64,000 bases of DNA from Choanephora cucurbitarum (GCA_025331435.1 JAIWNI010000014.1:1-64000), one strand, 5' to 3'; counted from the stretch's first letter, positions 50,403 through 62,873 are shown. The notes: a model not told the origin generated them from the letters alone. Numbers and translations: made by a program.

Positions 50403-52017
50403 TGATTTCAAAACTAAATTTCCTTCATTTTCCACACAAGGTTTTTGATTTTTGTTACATTATAGTAAATCTTCCGGACCCTATAGTTAACCTTTGATAT
50501 GATGTCTAGATTTCGTGAAATGCTTGTGTAATTGAAAATCTGGGTTGGATCAACACTGTTTTCTCTAACAAGAGAGCAACATCAGTACAATGTGTCTGTT
50601 TTTTCGTATTAGATACGAAGTTAGTTGTTCTTTGAAGTACATTGTTTCTATATGAGTGTATCTGCTGATCATTTCATCAGTTACAAATATGATCACAACT
50701 GATTAAATCTATGCTTGGATAGCACTAGTATGTCAAAAAAGAGAGAGAGAAAAAATGAGGTGTTAATATATGATTATAATAGAAAGAACAAAGTATACAA
50801 TAGTTGCTTTATTTAAGAATGTACATATTCTTGAGAAATGCACTCTTATATTCAACGTGCCCTTAAATCAAATGGCATTCTTAAGTGAAAGGACGGCACT
50901 CTTATACAGTAGCTGCTCGATCTAAGAGTCTTTGACTCAAGAGTATACTAAATATATGAATGCTATCATTCAAATTGAAAATCGCTTTAAAAACATATGA
51001 ATTATGGAGTACTTGCTAGGTATACGAAGCACAAACATACCTTGTAATGATTACATCGGCTCAAGAAAAACACGCCTTGTTTGAAAAGGAAAAGCTAACG
51101 AGCACACTTCAATTTAGGACATTGTCTTTTCTTAGCAACTAAACCTTTGCATTTAAAAATACAACTGTCCACAATACATAATAGGCACTGATAAGTTGTT
51201 TATGAAGCGTCTGACCAAACTGCGAGAAGAAATATCATTATTAACCACATCTATAGCATTTTTTTTCATCAGTTATCTTAGCAAAAATTTATGAGGCACG
51301 ATATTTTTGCAGCACGCTGAATATTGCTATTCAGCTGTTCCATCTTTTTACCTCTCTTTACGCGATATCAAGAACTTGGCTGAAATTGTGTTGATCTTCC
51401 TTCTCTCCGAGCTTAATCATGCTGTACTATTTTGGTTAGTCTTCAAGAGTCAACTAAAAGCAAGAGAAGATACCTAAATGATAGCATGCATTGGAATGTA
51501 CAAGCAATTTACAGAGTTTCTGCCTGAATCACCAACTGAGATCTTAGAGAAACCTGTTCTAGCTTTTCTGCACCAAATTATATGTATGGTTTTGCTACTC
51601 GTAAGAACAGATAAATTGCAACGATTGATTGATTGATAGAAGCAACTTTGGTTCCAAACAAGATAATGCAAAACACAAAAGCCTTTTTCTTATTTTTTTA
51701 GACTTTGGCTTCTTTATCATAGATGAACCAAAAGAAACACAACACGCTTCGTTTGACTGTAGTTGATAGGCTAGTTTTGCTAATTTAAACACATGTGTTC
51801 TGGAACAGTTTGAAATAAAGTTGACGCTGAATTGTTTTTGGGGGTGGTTAGGTCGATTGATTCACCTTCCCCCAAATGAGGTAATGTTTGCTATCACAAG
51901 TACTAAGCGAGTTTCACACGAAAAGACAAAAACAACCTGGGTGCATTATTTTTGTGTTATTAAAATGCCGATTCCGATACTTTAAAAATGGCAACAGTTA
52001 CCCTTTCAAAAACTAAA
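50403..52017. other. Gene-free region CMTR1 / cyclophilin
   Basis: About 1.6 kb without a supported gene. It contains copy B of the 78-bp repeat (50794-50871) and further ACTCTTA/TAAGAGT motifs at 50915-50955. Two 65-codon minus-strand ORFs at 51474-51792 show no motif. Confidence 0.5.
50794..50871 (+). repeat. 78-bp hairpin repeat, copy B
   Basis: Partner of 13723-13800 on the same strand, ungapped, 68 of 78 identical. The inverted repeat is slightly damaged here (TAAGAATG against CACTCTTA). Beyond the aligned core, copy B is followed by two more related pairs: ACTCTTATAC at about 50917 facing CTAAGAGT at about 50932, and GACTCAAGAGTATAC at about 50935-50950. The element may therefore be longer and internally repetitive. 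Confidence 0.75.
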
Positions 52018-52025
52018 TATAAAAA
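52018..52025 (+). promoter_or_regulatory. TATA box of cyclophilin gene
   Basis: TATAAAAA located 61 bp upstream of the cyclophilin ATG, followed by a C/T-rich segment (52038-52075). Spacing and sequence suit a strong constitutive promoter. Confidence 0.55.
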
Positions 52026-52078
52026 GGTTTGAACTTAGCCTTTTGTTTCTTCTTCTTTACTTAAAACTATCTTCAAGT

Positions 52079-52823
52079 ATGAGCAACAACCCTAAGGTAA
52101 TGCATGAGTTCTTTACTCTTTCCAATAATGCGATATAGGGGAAGCATGGATACTAAATTTCATTCTAAAGGTTTTCTTTGACGTCTCTATTGGTGGTCAA
52201 CCCGCTGGCGTAAGTGTTTTTGAGTGATACAATCAAATGTGTATTTAACAAAGAAATGTCACTAGCGTATCTCCTTTGAGTTATTCCAAGACGAAGTTCC
52301 CAAGACTGCTGAAAACTTCCGTGCTCTCTGTACTGGTGAAAAGGGTTTTGGTTACAAGGGTTGTTCCTTCCACCGTATTATTCCTCAATTCATGCTTCAA
52401 GGTGGTGACTTCACTAACCATAACGGTACTGGTGGCAAATCTATCTACGGTAGAGTACCAGACAGCATTTGTCGTTTTTTTATCGCCTAATGTATCTGTT
52501 TAATAGGTGAAAAGTTTGCTGATGAAAACTTCAAAATCAAGCATACTGTTCCTGGCTTGTTATCCATGGCTAATGCAGGTAAAAACACAAACGGTTCTCA
52601 ATTCTTCATCACCACCGTTCCCTGCCCTTGGTTAGATGGCAAGCACGTTGTCTTTGGCAAGGTTATTGACGGGTATGTACTTATGGTTATCAGTTTTCAG
52701 CTTTGGTTTAACTCTTTTTTCTTAAAAAACAGATTGGATATTGTCTCCAAGATTGAGTCTTATGGTTCAGGAAGTGGTACTCCTAAGGCCAAGGTCATCA
52801 TTGAAGACTGTGGCGCATTGTAA
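52079..52823 (+). CDS. Cyclophilin A (peptidyl-prolyl cis-trans isomerase)
   Basis: Cytosolic prolyl isomerase and the target of cyclosporin A. Exons 52079-52096, 52171-52209, 52266-52449, 52507-52672 and 52733-52823 give 165 residues, the exact family size. Active-site residues are present: the catalytic Arg in [15 protein letters not shown], then [33 protein letters not shown], the cyclosporin-contacting Trp in [11 protein letters not shown], and the C-terminal EDCGAL. The first exon encodes only six residues (MSNNPK). Codon bias is high, as for an abundant protein. Confidence 0.97.
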
Positions 52824-55321
52824 ATCATGTAATAAAAGATATGACGCGTGTAAAAAGAAAAGAAAGATTAGCGCACATGTATTAAACTTTGTATTTTACT
52901 TTAAAGTACTCCCTTTATACATGTTTGTGGAAAGTCAACGATTTTGTTAGTTTTTAAAAGTACAAGCAAATCAGTAATAAACTTTTGATAGTAACTACTT
53001 GTTGCCTTAAATCGGCGTTTTCAGATATTGCTCAAGTCGACTTGACTCTTTGCGGATAGCCATTATGGCTAATTTTTCTTTCTACAAGAATTAAGCGAGA
53101 AAGAGGAATAGATTTGCTCTATTTTCGCAAGGCGTATACTAATGGGCAATATAAAAAAGATTTACTATCCAAACAAGATGAAAACGCTTAAATGTCAAAT
53201 GACTATTAATAAATTATACTCACTACTAACAGTAATTCGTTCTACTTCTCCACACAAACCTCAGTTCATCCTTTGCTTTCTTTCTTTCTTTTTTTGTAGT
53301 TAGCTTTCATTAAATGCTGATCTCAGCGTGTTGTTTTCTTCTATACTAAGCATTCAGATTCGTATGCCTCATTACAGTTATGCATCATCAAATAAAAAAA
53401 AGGAGATGCGTTTCATTTATTAGGGGGGTTCATTCTTTCACAAAATCTTATTACAATTCTTTTGAGAGTCAAATTTTTGTAACAAAAAAAAGCGCAATAG
53501 AATAGAGATTTGCAAACTCGAATTGTAATGTGATTTTGTAATGGGAATATGTGGAACCCCCTATTGTTACATTAGCTGCTTAGTTTAAGGGCGTCGATAT
53601 TCCTGTAATTTGCAACTCTTATGTGAAGCTTGTTCTTGTATCAAACGACATTTTAGTGCCTGCATGGTCTTTCTTTTAAAGAACTGCACTCTTGATTTAA
53701 GATGTCTATTAGGCTTAAAGCCGCTTGATCGAGTGAGCTGAACTACTTCACGTTCCACTGAAGTTTCTGCTTTTGTTTTCTTTAAATCCATAAAGATTCT
53801 CTTTTTACTTCCAAGACAAACATCCAAATGTTACACATGTTCCTTTTTAGTAAAGTTTAACAAAATAGAAAAGCATTTCCCTAGAATGCGAGCAGTTGCT
53901 AAACCGTGTTCATACTATAGATAGATGTTTTGCTTTTTAACCATCCTTAATTAATTTTGCTTAACAAATATACATATCACAACTCATCTGATACACGCCT
54001 GACTTTTAGAGAAAATTATATAAGGCTTATATGCTACGATCCATATACACCACGACTCGTCGATCAATATTGCTATACATGTGTAAAAGCCCTTCTCAAA
54101 CTTTATAGAAAGTGGAGATATCATAAAGAAAGTGTTCATGTTATACAAAGCTACGTATAAGGCTTGCGATATAAGACCTTTCAACATTTCTGCTAGGAAA
54201 AGCTAGATTAAAAACAAGCTTGTCATTTCTGTTGTTAAATCTAGCTCAAACATGCTTACTTTTCATTGTACGAAGAATAAGAACAAACTTTATCATTGTT
54301 GTCCTATTGATTACGTCAGTGTTCTGTTAAATTTAGTTGAATAAAGGCGCTCATGCAATAAATGCTACGAGGAAAAACAGCTTCGGTTTTTCTTAGAGCA
54401 AATTGTCTTATATCATTTGAAGAACACTCGATGAAGAAGATTGTTTCCACAAAAGCTTAAATGTACTTTTTATGAAAGAGCCGTAGCCTATAAAGGTCAT
54501 ACTGTATAGGAATCATAGTACGTAAGGATCATAGCGTAAGTCTAATATAACTTTTAAAAGTCAAGTATGGGTTGGACAGGCGGCGATATATCTTTTCTTA
54601 ATACGCAAGCCCTTTTGACTTCCACTGCTGTGAAACATGCCAAAAAGCAAGCCTGGCTGTTTCTTGCTCAGGAAATAGAAAGTAATTTTTTTGCCTGTTG
54701 TCCAAATATAATCCGTACTCAAAGATAACAGAAATCCTATGGTTTTCCTTTAAAATTAGTTGTTTGCAGAGCTACTTTTGTCTATCAGCAATAAAATCTT
54801 TACAGTTCCTCTGTTCTTCCGTGTGGCTTGCTAGAGCCTGCTTATAGCTGATACATGCATTGTTGTACGTCGACCTTGATATCGTTTTTGGTGTGGTAAA
54901 ATTGAAAGTGATAAAAACTGCATCAGAAAGCTCTTTGAGTTATTGATGCTTAATGTTTTTGTGTTCATTTGAGTGCACCCCTGAAACTTACTGATTAAAA
55001 AATTGTAGATTGAGATGTCTCTTATATCAAGTCTACTTTACACTCTTTATTCCTTGGTTTTCTCGCTTCCATGGCTCATCAATGCTGTAACTAACTCTAG
55101 AAGTTGAAGATACTATGAGCGTTGGATAATTATTGATTAACAAACAAAAAGAAGTAGGGCATGTACTTAACATATGTAATTTAACAATCCAGCAAGCACT
55201 CAAAAGCAAAAAAAAAAAAAAAAAAAAAAAAACATTTATTGCGTTCTACGAAATGTTGCAATGACCTATAGGAAAAAAAAACAGCATATTGTATCCACCT
55301 CACTTTAGATAGCACAGTAAA
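52824..55321. other. Gene-free region cyclophilin / GUP1
   Basis: About 2.5 kb. The only ORF with some protein character is 53585-53827 (minus, 80 codons), Lys/Arg-rich (KSRVQFFKRKTMQALK) but without a recognised family. A pure run of 25 A lies at 55208-55232. Nothing else could be supported. Confidence 0.5.
55208..55232. repeat. Poly-A homopolymer (25 bp)
   Basis: Twenty-five consecutive A residues in the convergent gap downstream of GUP1 (minus strand). It is read as T on the GUP1 strand, so it is not a gene-encoded poly(A) tail of GUP1. It could be the tail scar of a retro-inserted sequence on the plus strand or simple slippage. Confidence 0.9.
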
Positions 55322-57273
55322 CTACATCTTCCATTTTGGATCGCCTTTTCTCTTTTCAGATTCTCGTATTTCAAACATGATCTGCACTGCTATAAATAAG
55401 CATATAGAAACTGAAAGTAGGAAGGATAAACCACTGACAGTGCCAAAAATCTTGCTTAACATCTCTTTCATGCCATCTACACCAACAGCAAAGCCAACAA
55501 GATTGGCAACCATCATCATCAAAATATTACCAACAGCACCAAGGCCACAAACAAAACGATAATATGATTTGTTGCCATACTAAAAGAAGAAAGATCGGTT
55601 ATGAGTCGGAATACAGGATTTGCTGTTTTCGATCGTTCTTTATACCTTTTTCTCGCTAAACAAACTTGATGCAATAATTTCTGGCAATAGAAATAGACAG
55701 ATGAGCCAACCCCATGCCAACAGTTTGAGTTCAATATCATGCCATAAGGCGACAAAGGTAAATACAACCCACATGTTGTAGGCCATATATTTTGTTCCTC
55801 CTAAAGGAATATATATATAACGAATCGTCCAACGATTAAAAGTTCGATGCCAGCTCTTCCAGAATCGTTGCGCCGAGAAATTGTTGCTCATACAACGGAC
55901 CATGTTTTCTTCGACCCAGACACCATCTGCTAGTGACCATAGACGGAAGAAGCGCCATGGAATCAACAGCTTCATCCAGATAATAACCAAGTTGAAATAG
56001 CCAACCATACTAATCTCAAGTGGCGAATCACCAGCCCATGCCTTCCTCTTGCTTATGGCCACCACATACAAATAATGTAAAGTAATTTCCATCACAAGAA
56101 CAACACCTACCAATCGAATTGCATAATTCAACACATACTTCTTTGTTATATTTAGAGAAGGAGTCCTGAACTAGAATTAAGCATTGATTGTTTAGGTTCT
56201 ATTAAGCAAAACAACCATTTTTGTACATGCAAATTACCTGGGAGACGAAATCATTGAACGTAACAATAGGCCCACATAGTAGTAAAGGTGTGTATAGAAC
56301 ATAAGCCAAAAAGTAGGCGTAATTGTAGTCAGTTTGAGGCAAAGGTTGGTCAATGCGCTCCCTATCCGACATAGGTGTCTGATAAAATGCTGAGGATTGG
56401 AGCGGCTGCTTCTGCGACCAGTAATAATCCATGTTGAATGAAATCAATCTCAAAATGCCAAAGTTGAATAAAATGTGCCATCTAGCTTGGAATCCTTCCC
56501 ATTCGTCTAGCCACTGCCAGTTTTCTCCAAACATGCGATGATAACGATATCCATCGTAGTGCTCATTGACGAACAATACCAACAGACTAAACATCCAGGT
56601 CAGAACGGGATTCAGCCGTGAACCCTTAAAAGCTCGCCCAATACCGAAGCTAATGGTGATCAGTAGCAAAATCTTAAATGCACTTGAGCCATGCAACAAA
56701 AACAACACAACTAGAGAAGTGACCATTGAGAAGCGAATTTGTTGTGCCCAGCGGTAATTGCGATTCAGGGCATTTACTGCTAGATGTAGCAGCACAAGGG
56801 GAACAAGTTTGGGTATATTATCGCGAAACTGACCATATTGGGCATCGCTATTGTCCTAAAATTGATCTGAGCGACTTAATCTTTTTCCTCAATCCATCAT
56901 GCAAAACGTACCACTTTTCTTCCAAACAGCCAACCATCTGAAAGAAGATCTGCATACTCAAAGTAATTTGGATGTGTTTCTGATGAACGCGTTTGTTAAT
57001 TCCCACCTCTCGAGATTGTGCTGAATGCGAAGTCAACTTACTTTTGCTCAAATTATAGGTAACCTTGAACATATAAGGGACTACGACACAAAAGCACACA
57101 TAGTAGAAATAGAACTCTAGATCATCTCAGAATAAGCATCTACCGCAAATTGACCTTTAAGAGATGTAAATACCTTTTGTATGCCAACGAGAAGGCTTTA
57201 GCTGTATCTTGTTCGTACGCTTCTGAACAGCTTTGCTTTCCTTGCTTGTTAGCGACTCTTCAGTAGCTTTCAT
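55322..57273 (-). CDS. GUP1: GUP1-type membrane-bound O-acyltransferase
   Basis: MBOAT enzyme of the ER that remodels GPI anchors by adding a long acyl chain to lyso-PI; originally named for glycerol uptake. Exons: 57273-57174, 57125-57042, 56979-56912, 56855-56238, 56170-55646, 55579-55322, giving 550 residues. Family marks are the pre-membrane QLKPSRWHT, the conserved [65 protein letters not shown] (MBOAT Asn/His region) and the catalytic His in [16 protein letters not shown]. About ten membrane segments are evident. The acceptors at 57126 and 56856 are chosen because neighbouring AGs lead to stops. Confidence 0.93.
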
Positions 57274-57669
57274 ATAATAAGGTGTTTAAAGAACAAACGA
57301 ATGATTCCTATGCCATTTGACTTTGAGGTTTGAAACCCAGTAACATTTTCCCGAAAGAGTAATTTTAATTTGTTGGTAACTTAACTCAAATACATTGAAG
57401 ATAGATGTCTATCCTTTTTTAATTAAACGATAAGTATACACCGAGAACAACATGCGAAGGAAATGCAGCTATCGGTGTCATCAGCAAAAATCATATGATA
57501 AATCATGTAGTGATGATTTAATCGCATTTGGTTTATAGAAGTGCATGAACAGATATTTTAATAATATATTAATAAACTTTAAAACATGTACATAGTAAAA
57601 CGAGAGAAAAAGGGAAAGAAGTGGTATCTATCATCTAAGGAGAAAGGCACTAAAAATGCTCAAGTTGAA
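57274..57669. other. Intergenic region between Nudix gene and GUP1
   Basis: About 0.4 kb on the promoter side of GUP1 and the 3' side of the Nudix gene, both minus strand. AT-rich, with no ORF and no evident element. Confidence 0.5.
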
Positions 57670-58417
57670 TTATGAGACAGGTGTTCCTTTCATTAAGTTT
57701 TGTAAAGCTCGAAAAGCCTCTCTTGGCCTCTCTCCAGTGTCATCATCCTCTTGTGTGCTATCTTCTGCACTATTCTCTGCAATGTCCACCTGTTCGGTCT
57801 CGTTTTTTGCCTGTTGCTGTTCTTTGATCGTATAGTTAATTTGGCTGTTTTGGTAATGAGGACGAATACTAGACAACCGAATAGCATCTTGAATGTAACG
57901 GTTGTTTTTAGTAGCTATCAATGCCTCTTCATAAGTGAACCATCGACGGTCACGCTTTTTGCGTTCAGGATATTTTTTGACAATTTCGTCGATCTGCAAT
58001 TCATAAATCCAATGATGAGCCTTCACCTTCTTCTTTTTGCGCTCAACAAAGGTACCGAGATGGCGAATGATTCGTCCCTTAATGCCACTCTCTTCCCAAG
58101 TTTCTCGAAGAGCAGCATGTTCTTGGGTTTCATCTGTTTCCCAACCACCTTTAGGCTATTTAACTGTATTAATATAGTGACTCGATGTATACAACGAGAT
58201 ACTTTACTATGACCCAATTGTCGGGATTTTTGCTTGAGGATATTAAAATAACTCGTTTTGATACAGGATCAATAGGCAAACAACCTGCTACCTGTCGAAC
58301 ATTGTGGCTATCTGTTACATCTTTTCCATGACCATGTCGAGCTTTTTTAGTATATTCAATTTGTGTAGTGCTCAACTGTTCTTCTGGTGGAGGCGAATCT
58401 AGTATTCTTTCTGTCAT
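57670..58417 (-). CDS. Nudix hydrolase, diphosphoinositol-polyphosphate phosphohydrolase type
   Basis: Exons 58417-58208 and 58155-57670 give 231 residues. The start of the domain reads RQVAGCLPIDPVSKRVILIS. The Nudix box follows the intron: GGWETDETQEHAALRETWEE, then SGI, which matches GX5EX7REUXEEXGU. The lead-in NWVIPKGGWE is typical of DIPP/Aps1/Ddp1 enzymes, which cleave inositol pyrophosphates and dinucleoside polyphosphates. The C-terminal 60 residues are Gln/Glu/Asp-rich and variable. The Nudix box is assembled only after splicing, since the intron falls just before PKGGW. Substrate assignment is by family resemblance. Confidence 0.88.
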
Positions 58418-59805
58418 TGTCTTCCGTGAAACCAAAAGGAAAAAGAAAAAGAGAGAAAGAAAGGGAATAGGATCGGCTTCAAGGAGTAAACAAATAAAAG
58501 GAAATGCCCGCCTTTTCCACTTCAGAATAAAGTTTGGGTAGTACAAAATTTCTTCCGTATATATAAATAATTAAATCGAGTCACACGTCAAAAGAAAACC
58601 AATGCAATTAGAGAAGCCTGTTTGTCTTCAAAAGGACAAGATTCTCGGAAAGGGACATCCCAAGAAACGAAAGCCTATTGGATACATTGTATAGCTCTGA
58701 TCATAACAATGCAGATATAAAGAAATTAATACAGAAATGTATGGAGGAGTTTCTCGAGACCAAAAGGACAAAAATAGTATAAGGCGACTGAAAGGGCATA
58801 CAAGAGAAGTGTATCTGCAGGACAAAAATCAACAAGCTTCTTTGTCCAAAGGTTTTATCACTAAGTATTTACAGAATCGTATCAATAAAGGATAGAAGCT
58901 GCAGGACTGAGAGACATTAGGTTGAAATGAAGAAACAGGCTTTTGGCAATGGGTCTTTTGCCGAGGGCAACTTCATAAGTAAATACATTCAGGAACTAAT
59001 GGCAAAAGTCAAAAAGGGTGCCAGATTTGAGGAGACAATGCGCAAATCATAAAGTAAAGCACGAATTGTTGTTTAAAGAAACCCAGAACGAGTAACCAGA
59101 ACAAAAATATGAAAACCAAACATATGGAATGTGATGCATCCACCTCGGCACAAAATCCGAGAGGATAGAATATGACTGGAAGAAAGTGTGGAATCAACGA
59201 AAAAGCGGCATGGCTTCTTTTGGACTCTATTGCTTATGTCAGCCAATTAAATAACTTATGTTGTGGTGAAGACTTTGTGAGCAAAAGTACAACTGTTATT
59301 CAACATGAAGGGTTATATTTCGATTTTTTTCAGGGAAGAAGATTGTTTGACCTTTAGAAGTACAGAGCGTTATGATATAAAGTTAATTGAAGACTTCCCA
59401 TTTCTCGTGTGCTTAGTTTTCTGTTTATAAAAACAAAAATGCTATTAAACTTAGACACTTGTTAGGCACAATTAGGATGTTGCCATGTATAAAGATACTT
59501 TTCACATAATGATGCACTAAATATGATTTTTCTAGAATGTCAACGCAAACCCATATGAAAGCTTGTACGAACAGTTTCTCTCTGAGAATCATGAAATACC
59601 GGGTAAAAAATGACGCTAGGTGCGGAAAAGCTTTTCCTGTTAAACTTTTAGCTGATTGCAATTTAGAGTATGACTAGCAAAAGCATATCTTGAATACCTA
59701 TATATAGCCGAGTACATACATTGACTCTAAAAAAATACTCTGCCATCAATGATAATTCTTAAAATAAACCTTTCGCTTCTCTTACAAACACGAAAATTTA
59801 AAGAC
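58418..59805. other. Gene-free region upstream of the Nudix gene
   Basis: About 1.4 kb with short unassigned ORFs only (78 codons or fewer, for example 59425-59661 minus). A purine-rich stretch at 58437-58470 lies just upstream of the Nudix start, corresponding to a C/T-rich leader on the coding strand. Confidence 0.5.
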
Positions 59806-60252
59806 ATGAATAACGCAGAAAACAAGTGTAAGCATGACAGTTACACTAAAGTTGCTGGCAAGATGCGCTGAGGTGTTTATTGGTTGAATAAAGAAGAATA
59901 CAAGAACACCACCATTGGAAAGAAGGATCGGTTAGCTAGAGAGACTGTAAGAGATATTGTGAAGACTATTGAAGAAACAAATACGCCTCTCTCCCGCAAG
60001 TTCATTGGCAGACCTAAAAACATAAACCCTAGGGGTTTGAGACAATTCAAACGTGCTATAGTTTGTAATCCATTTATGAGCATTCAGCAAGCTACAAAGG
60101 AATTAAAACATATCAACATCAATGTATGTAGAGGCACCATTGTGTTTTATCTTCGCGATCTTGAGTTCGAATGGTACTACGCAGCATACAAACCAGCTTC
60201 AACGGACACTCACAAGAGAAATCGTTTGCAACGGACAAAGGAGCATTCTTAA
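59806..60252 (+). pseudogene. Tc1/mariner transposase, DNA-binding part only, with internal stop
   Basis: The frame starts with an ATG at 59806, meets an in-frame TGA at 59869-59871, and then runs open to a TAA at 60250-60252. The open part carries the paired HTH of Tc1-type transposases: RLARETVRDIVKTIEETNTP, then the linker GRPKNINPRGLRQFKRAI (GRPR-like hook), NPFMSIQQATKEL, TIVFYLRDLEF, and KPASTDTHKRNRLQRTKEH, which matches the family lead into the catalytic domain. The DDE/DDD catalytic domain, expected about 60 residues later, is absent. No terminal inverted repeats were identified. Confidence 0.72.
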
Positions 60253-62146
60253 TCACTGTTTTCCAGCTATTCGTTCAGAAATAAAATGACTCTGATTGCA
60301 TCAAACAAATCAACAATATATGTATATGTATAAATATGAGTTTTTCTCTTGAAACATTCAATAGCGATTGATCCTTTTTGAAGACTTATCACGCGCACGA
60401 TATACTGTTAGCCAACTGTATGTCTATAACTATCTGTAAGCGCATTCAATTTCATCACACAAAACAATTGTCAAGTACTCTGTCTATGACCACTCTATCT
60501 CTAACTGTCTCAAATTAATTCTGTTCTACTTGGCTATTCTACTGCTGCACAGTTCTTGCTCGAGTTACACATGACTATCTCTGTCTTCTCTGTCTTTTGC
60601 CCGTGAGACCTTTGTATTGTCCGTATAGTTACATCCTGACTTGCCACACACTATATTTCTCTTTCTTTTCTTTCTTCTGTAACTTTAACTAAGATGTCTA
60701 GCCAGCGTCTATGTCAGGACTATGGGGCAACAAAGGAAAGCAAGCTGTTGAAGGAGGCTGCCAATCGCACAGGTTTTATGGCTGGATCTCCGTGATGATC
60801 TGAGAAACCAATATCGCAAGTTCTGAGGCAGGACTTTATCAAGCTTGTCTAGCTGAGTTTAGCTCTATTGTACTCTGGTTGCATTTTCATGCATCATATA
60901 GGCTGCACTGATAGCTTCAGCTGTCAGAGATCAAATATGGGTATGAGCCATATAGATAGCTGGCGTATGTGTATAGGATATCTATGGGTGGCTTTTTGGT
61001 AAACAAAGGATCATATGAAGATTTCGTCACTTGAATTGATTTTTCTGATTGGCTGATCCATGATCAACTGACTCTACCTCCTTGATCTTGATAAATACAC
61101 GCCCTTATCGTTCTCTCTTTTTTTTTCTTCTTTTTCTTTTTCTTTCTCACTTCATATCACTCTCTCTTCTCAAGACAAGGTCAAGGCAAACTAAAAGTTA
61201 AGTATCACTTCTTTTTTAATATTGGTGATGTACAATAAGTAAAAGATATGCGTGCTTGTGCGTGCGTGTCTGAAGGGCGTGTTATATTCTTCTTTACTGT
61301 CTGATTGATGTCTCTTTGACGCGCTCGCTGAATATATTTTGGCCTGAAGTGTGTCTCTAAGGGATATCTCACAGTATTGAATTTAAAGAAAATGAAATGG
61401 AGCTCCATGTAGCTCACATTCAGCACTTCATTCATTCAGCGGATGCGTTTGAATGGTGCCTAGTCTATACTTTGTAAAATTTTGTGATTGTATCAGTACT
61501 TTTTAGTACTTTCTTTATCTCTACTTTTTATTTTTATTACTTGAACCCGATTCATCTATTACCACTACTACTACACTTGCTCTATCTGGTACGCGTTTTA
61601 GATCACCAAGCCAAGAAAAAAAAATCACAAACAACTTGTTACAAGCCAATTTCCAAAAAAAAAAAAAAACTGCTTCTCTATCGCTTGCTTCTCGGTCCAT
61701 TATCTCTTGGTCTGCTTTACTCTCATACATACGCGTTTTACTGAATTGGGTTCACTTAAAAAAAAAAGAAACTGGCCACTTACTGCTGTCTGCCATTTCC
61801 AAGGTATCGCTCTCAAGGCTTACCTAAGCTCTCTGTCAAACTAGACATCTCATCATATAATCTTAGAAACATGCTATCTGGTCAGATATAAACCAAAGAA
61901 AGAATAAAACTCGTTTCTTCATCCATCTACATATGATCTGTTTATAGACTAAGAAAGTCGCGTGTTGTTCCCTTGTTGAATCAAACCAAAATGCATGATT
62001 GCTTTAAACACTAAGATACTCTTTAACATGAAACAACTACTGTTACATCTCATTACAATGCGTCTTGACTGAGGAAATGTTTATTGTTTAGACCTCTTCA
62101 TATGGAATAGCTTATGACCCTTTTTGTGTACTTAAGCTAACGGATT
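60253..62146. other. Gene-free, partly C/T-rich region with promoter-like features
   Basis: About 1.9 kb without a recognised protein. 60480-60680 is C/T-rich. An ATG at 60694 opens a 33-codon frame (stop 60793-60795) in a locally less AT-rich patch. An imperfect 20-bp palindrome lies at 60908-60927. 61080-61200 has TATA-like and long C/T tracts as in the gene leaders of this window, yet no long ORF follows. A non-coding transcript or a gene of very short exons cannot be excluded. Confidence 0.4.
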
Positions 62147-62353
62147 TTACTTTTCATCACGCTCAACGAATTCCTCTGGATGATCCTTAACCACCGGCTC
62201 TTCATCATGCGATTCAGCTTCTTCTTGCTCAGAAAAGACAGACATGTTATCTACAGAACTGCTCACTGTATTGTTTTGTATCCAATCGAATACTGGTGGA
62301 AGTCGATGTGTTCTTGGGAAGACTGAGCGAAATTGAAAGCCGTGGTAGCCCAT
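62147..62353 (-). CDS. Hypothetical small protein (68 aa or longer)
   Basis: An open frame with start ATG at 62353 and a protein-like sequence: GYHGFQFRSVFPRTHRLPPV, then FDWIQNN and an acidic tail (SEQEEAESHDEEPVV, ending ERDEK). The frame continues upstream through KKKKTFTGTTRRVITQ to about 62438. A good acceptor (ttctgtttaag) there pairs with a donor at 62487, so the real protein may have further 5' exons that I could not fix. No family was recognised. It would be divergent from the TBC gene starting at 62874 and share its promoter region. Confidence 0.35.
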   Translation of the reverse strand: MGYHGFQFRSVFPRTHRLPPVFDWIQNNTVSSSVDNMSVFSEQEEAESHDEEPVVKDHPEEFVERDEK

Positions 62354-62438
62354 CTGAGTGATAACACGACGCGTTGTTCCCGTGAACGTCTTTTTTTTTT
62401 TGAACCGAAAGTTGTGGATCCTATTTGAAGTTTCATCA

Positions 62439-62873
62439 CTTAAACAGAAAGAAAACGATGAATATCATTTGATGGTGGGAAGCTTACTTTTGATGCAATT
62501 GTAAGCAACTGGAGCTCTCCTTTCTGCAATAAAGCCTATAGAAGTGACAACAGTATCTTAGGCTACTTTTTATTTCTGTAAGATCATGTTAGTGGTCAGC
62601 ATCGCAGATCAGCTTTACGATGGACCGCGATGTGTATAACTTTCAGTAGCAGAAAAAACGTAATGGATATTGCCGAACTTTGAGTGATTTATGGTACCCC
62701 CTTTTTTGATCAGTCAAAGATTTGTGTGTTGCATACAAGGTTTATGCCCTCTTAATTTAAAAGCCGCTAAAATGTGTGCATTATTCAGGTTTTTGGTGTG
62801 TTTGGTAGTCAAGCTTTTTTCTTTTCCTTTTTCTTTCCTTTCTTTTTCTTAAAGATAGCAATATTGAAGCAAA
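62439..62873. other. Putative divergent promoter before the TBC gene
   Basis: About 0.43 kb. 62812-62850 is strongly C/T-rich on the plus strand, as in other leaders here. The part 62439-62540 may include an intron and small exon of the minus-strand hypothetical gene. Nothing else was seen. Confidence 0.4.

Noticed and set aside
53585..53827. 80-codon basic minus-strand ORF
   Set aside because: Composition is protein-like but no family, neighbouring exon or promoter signal supports it; described only within the gap entry.
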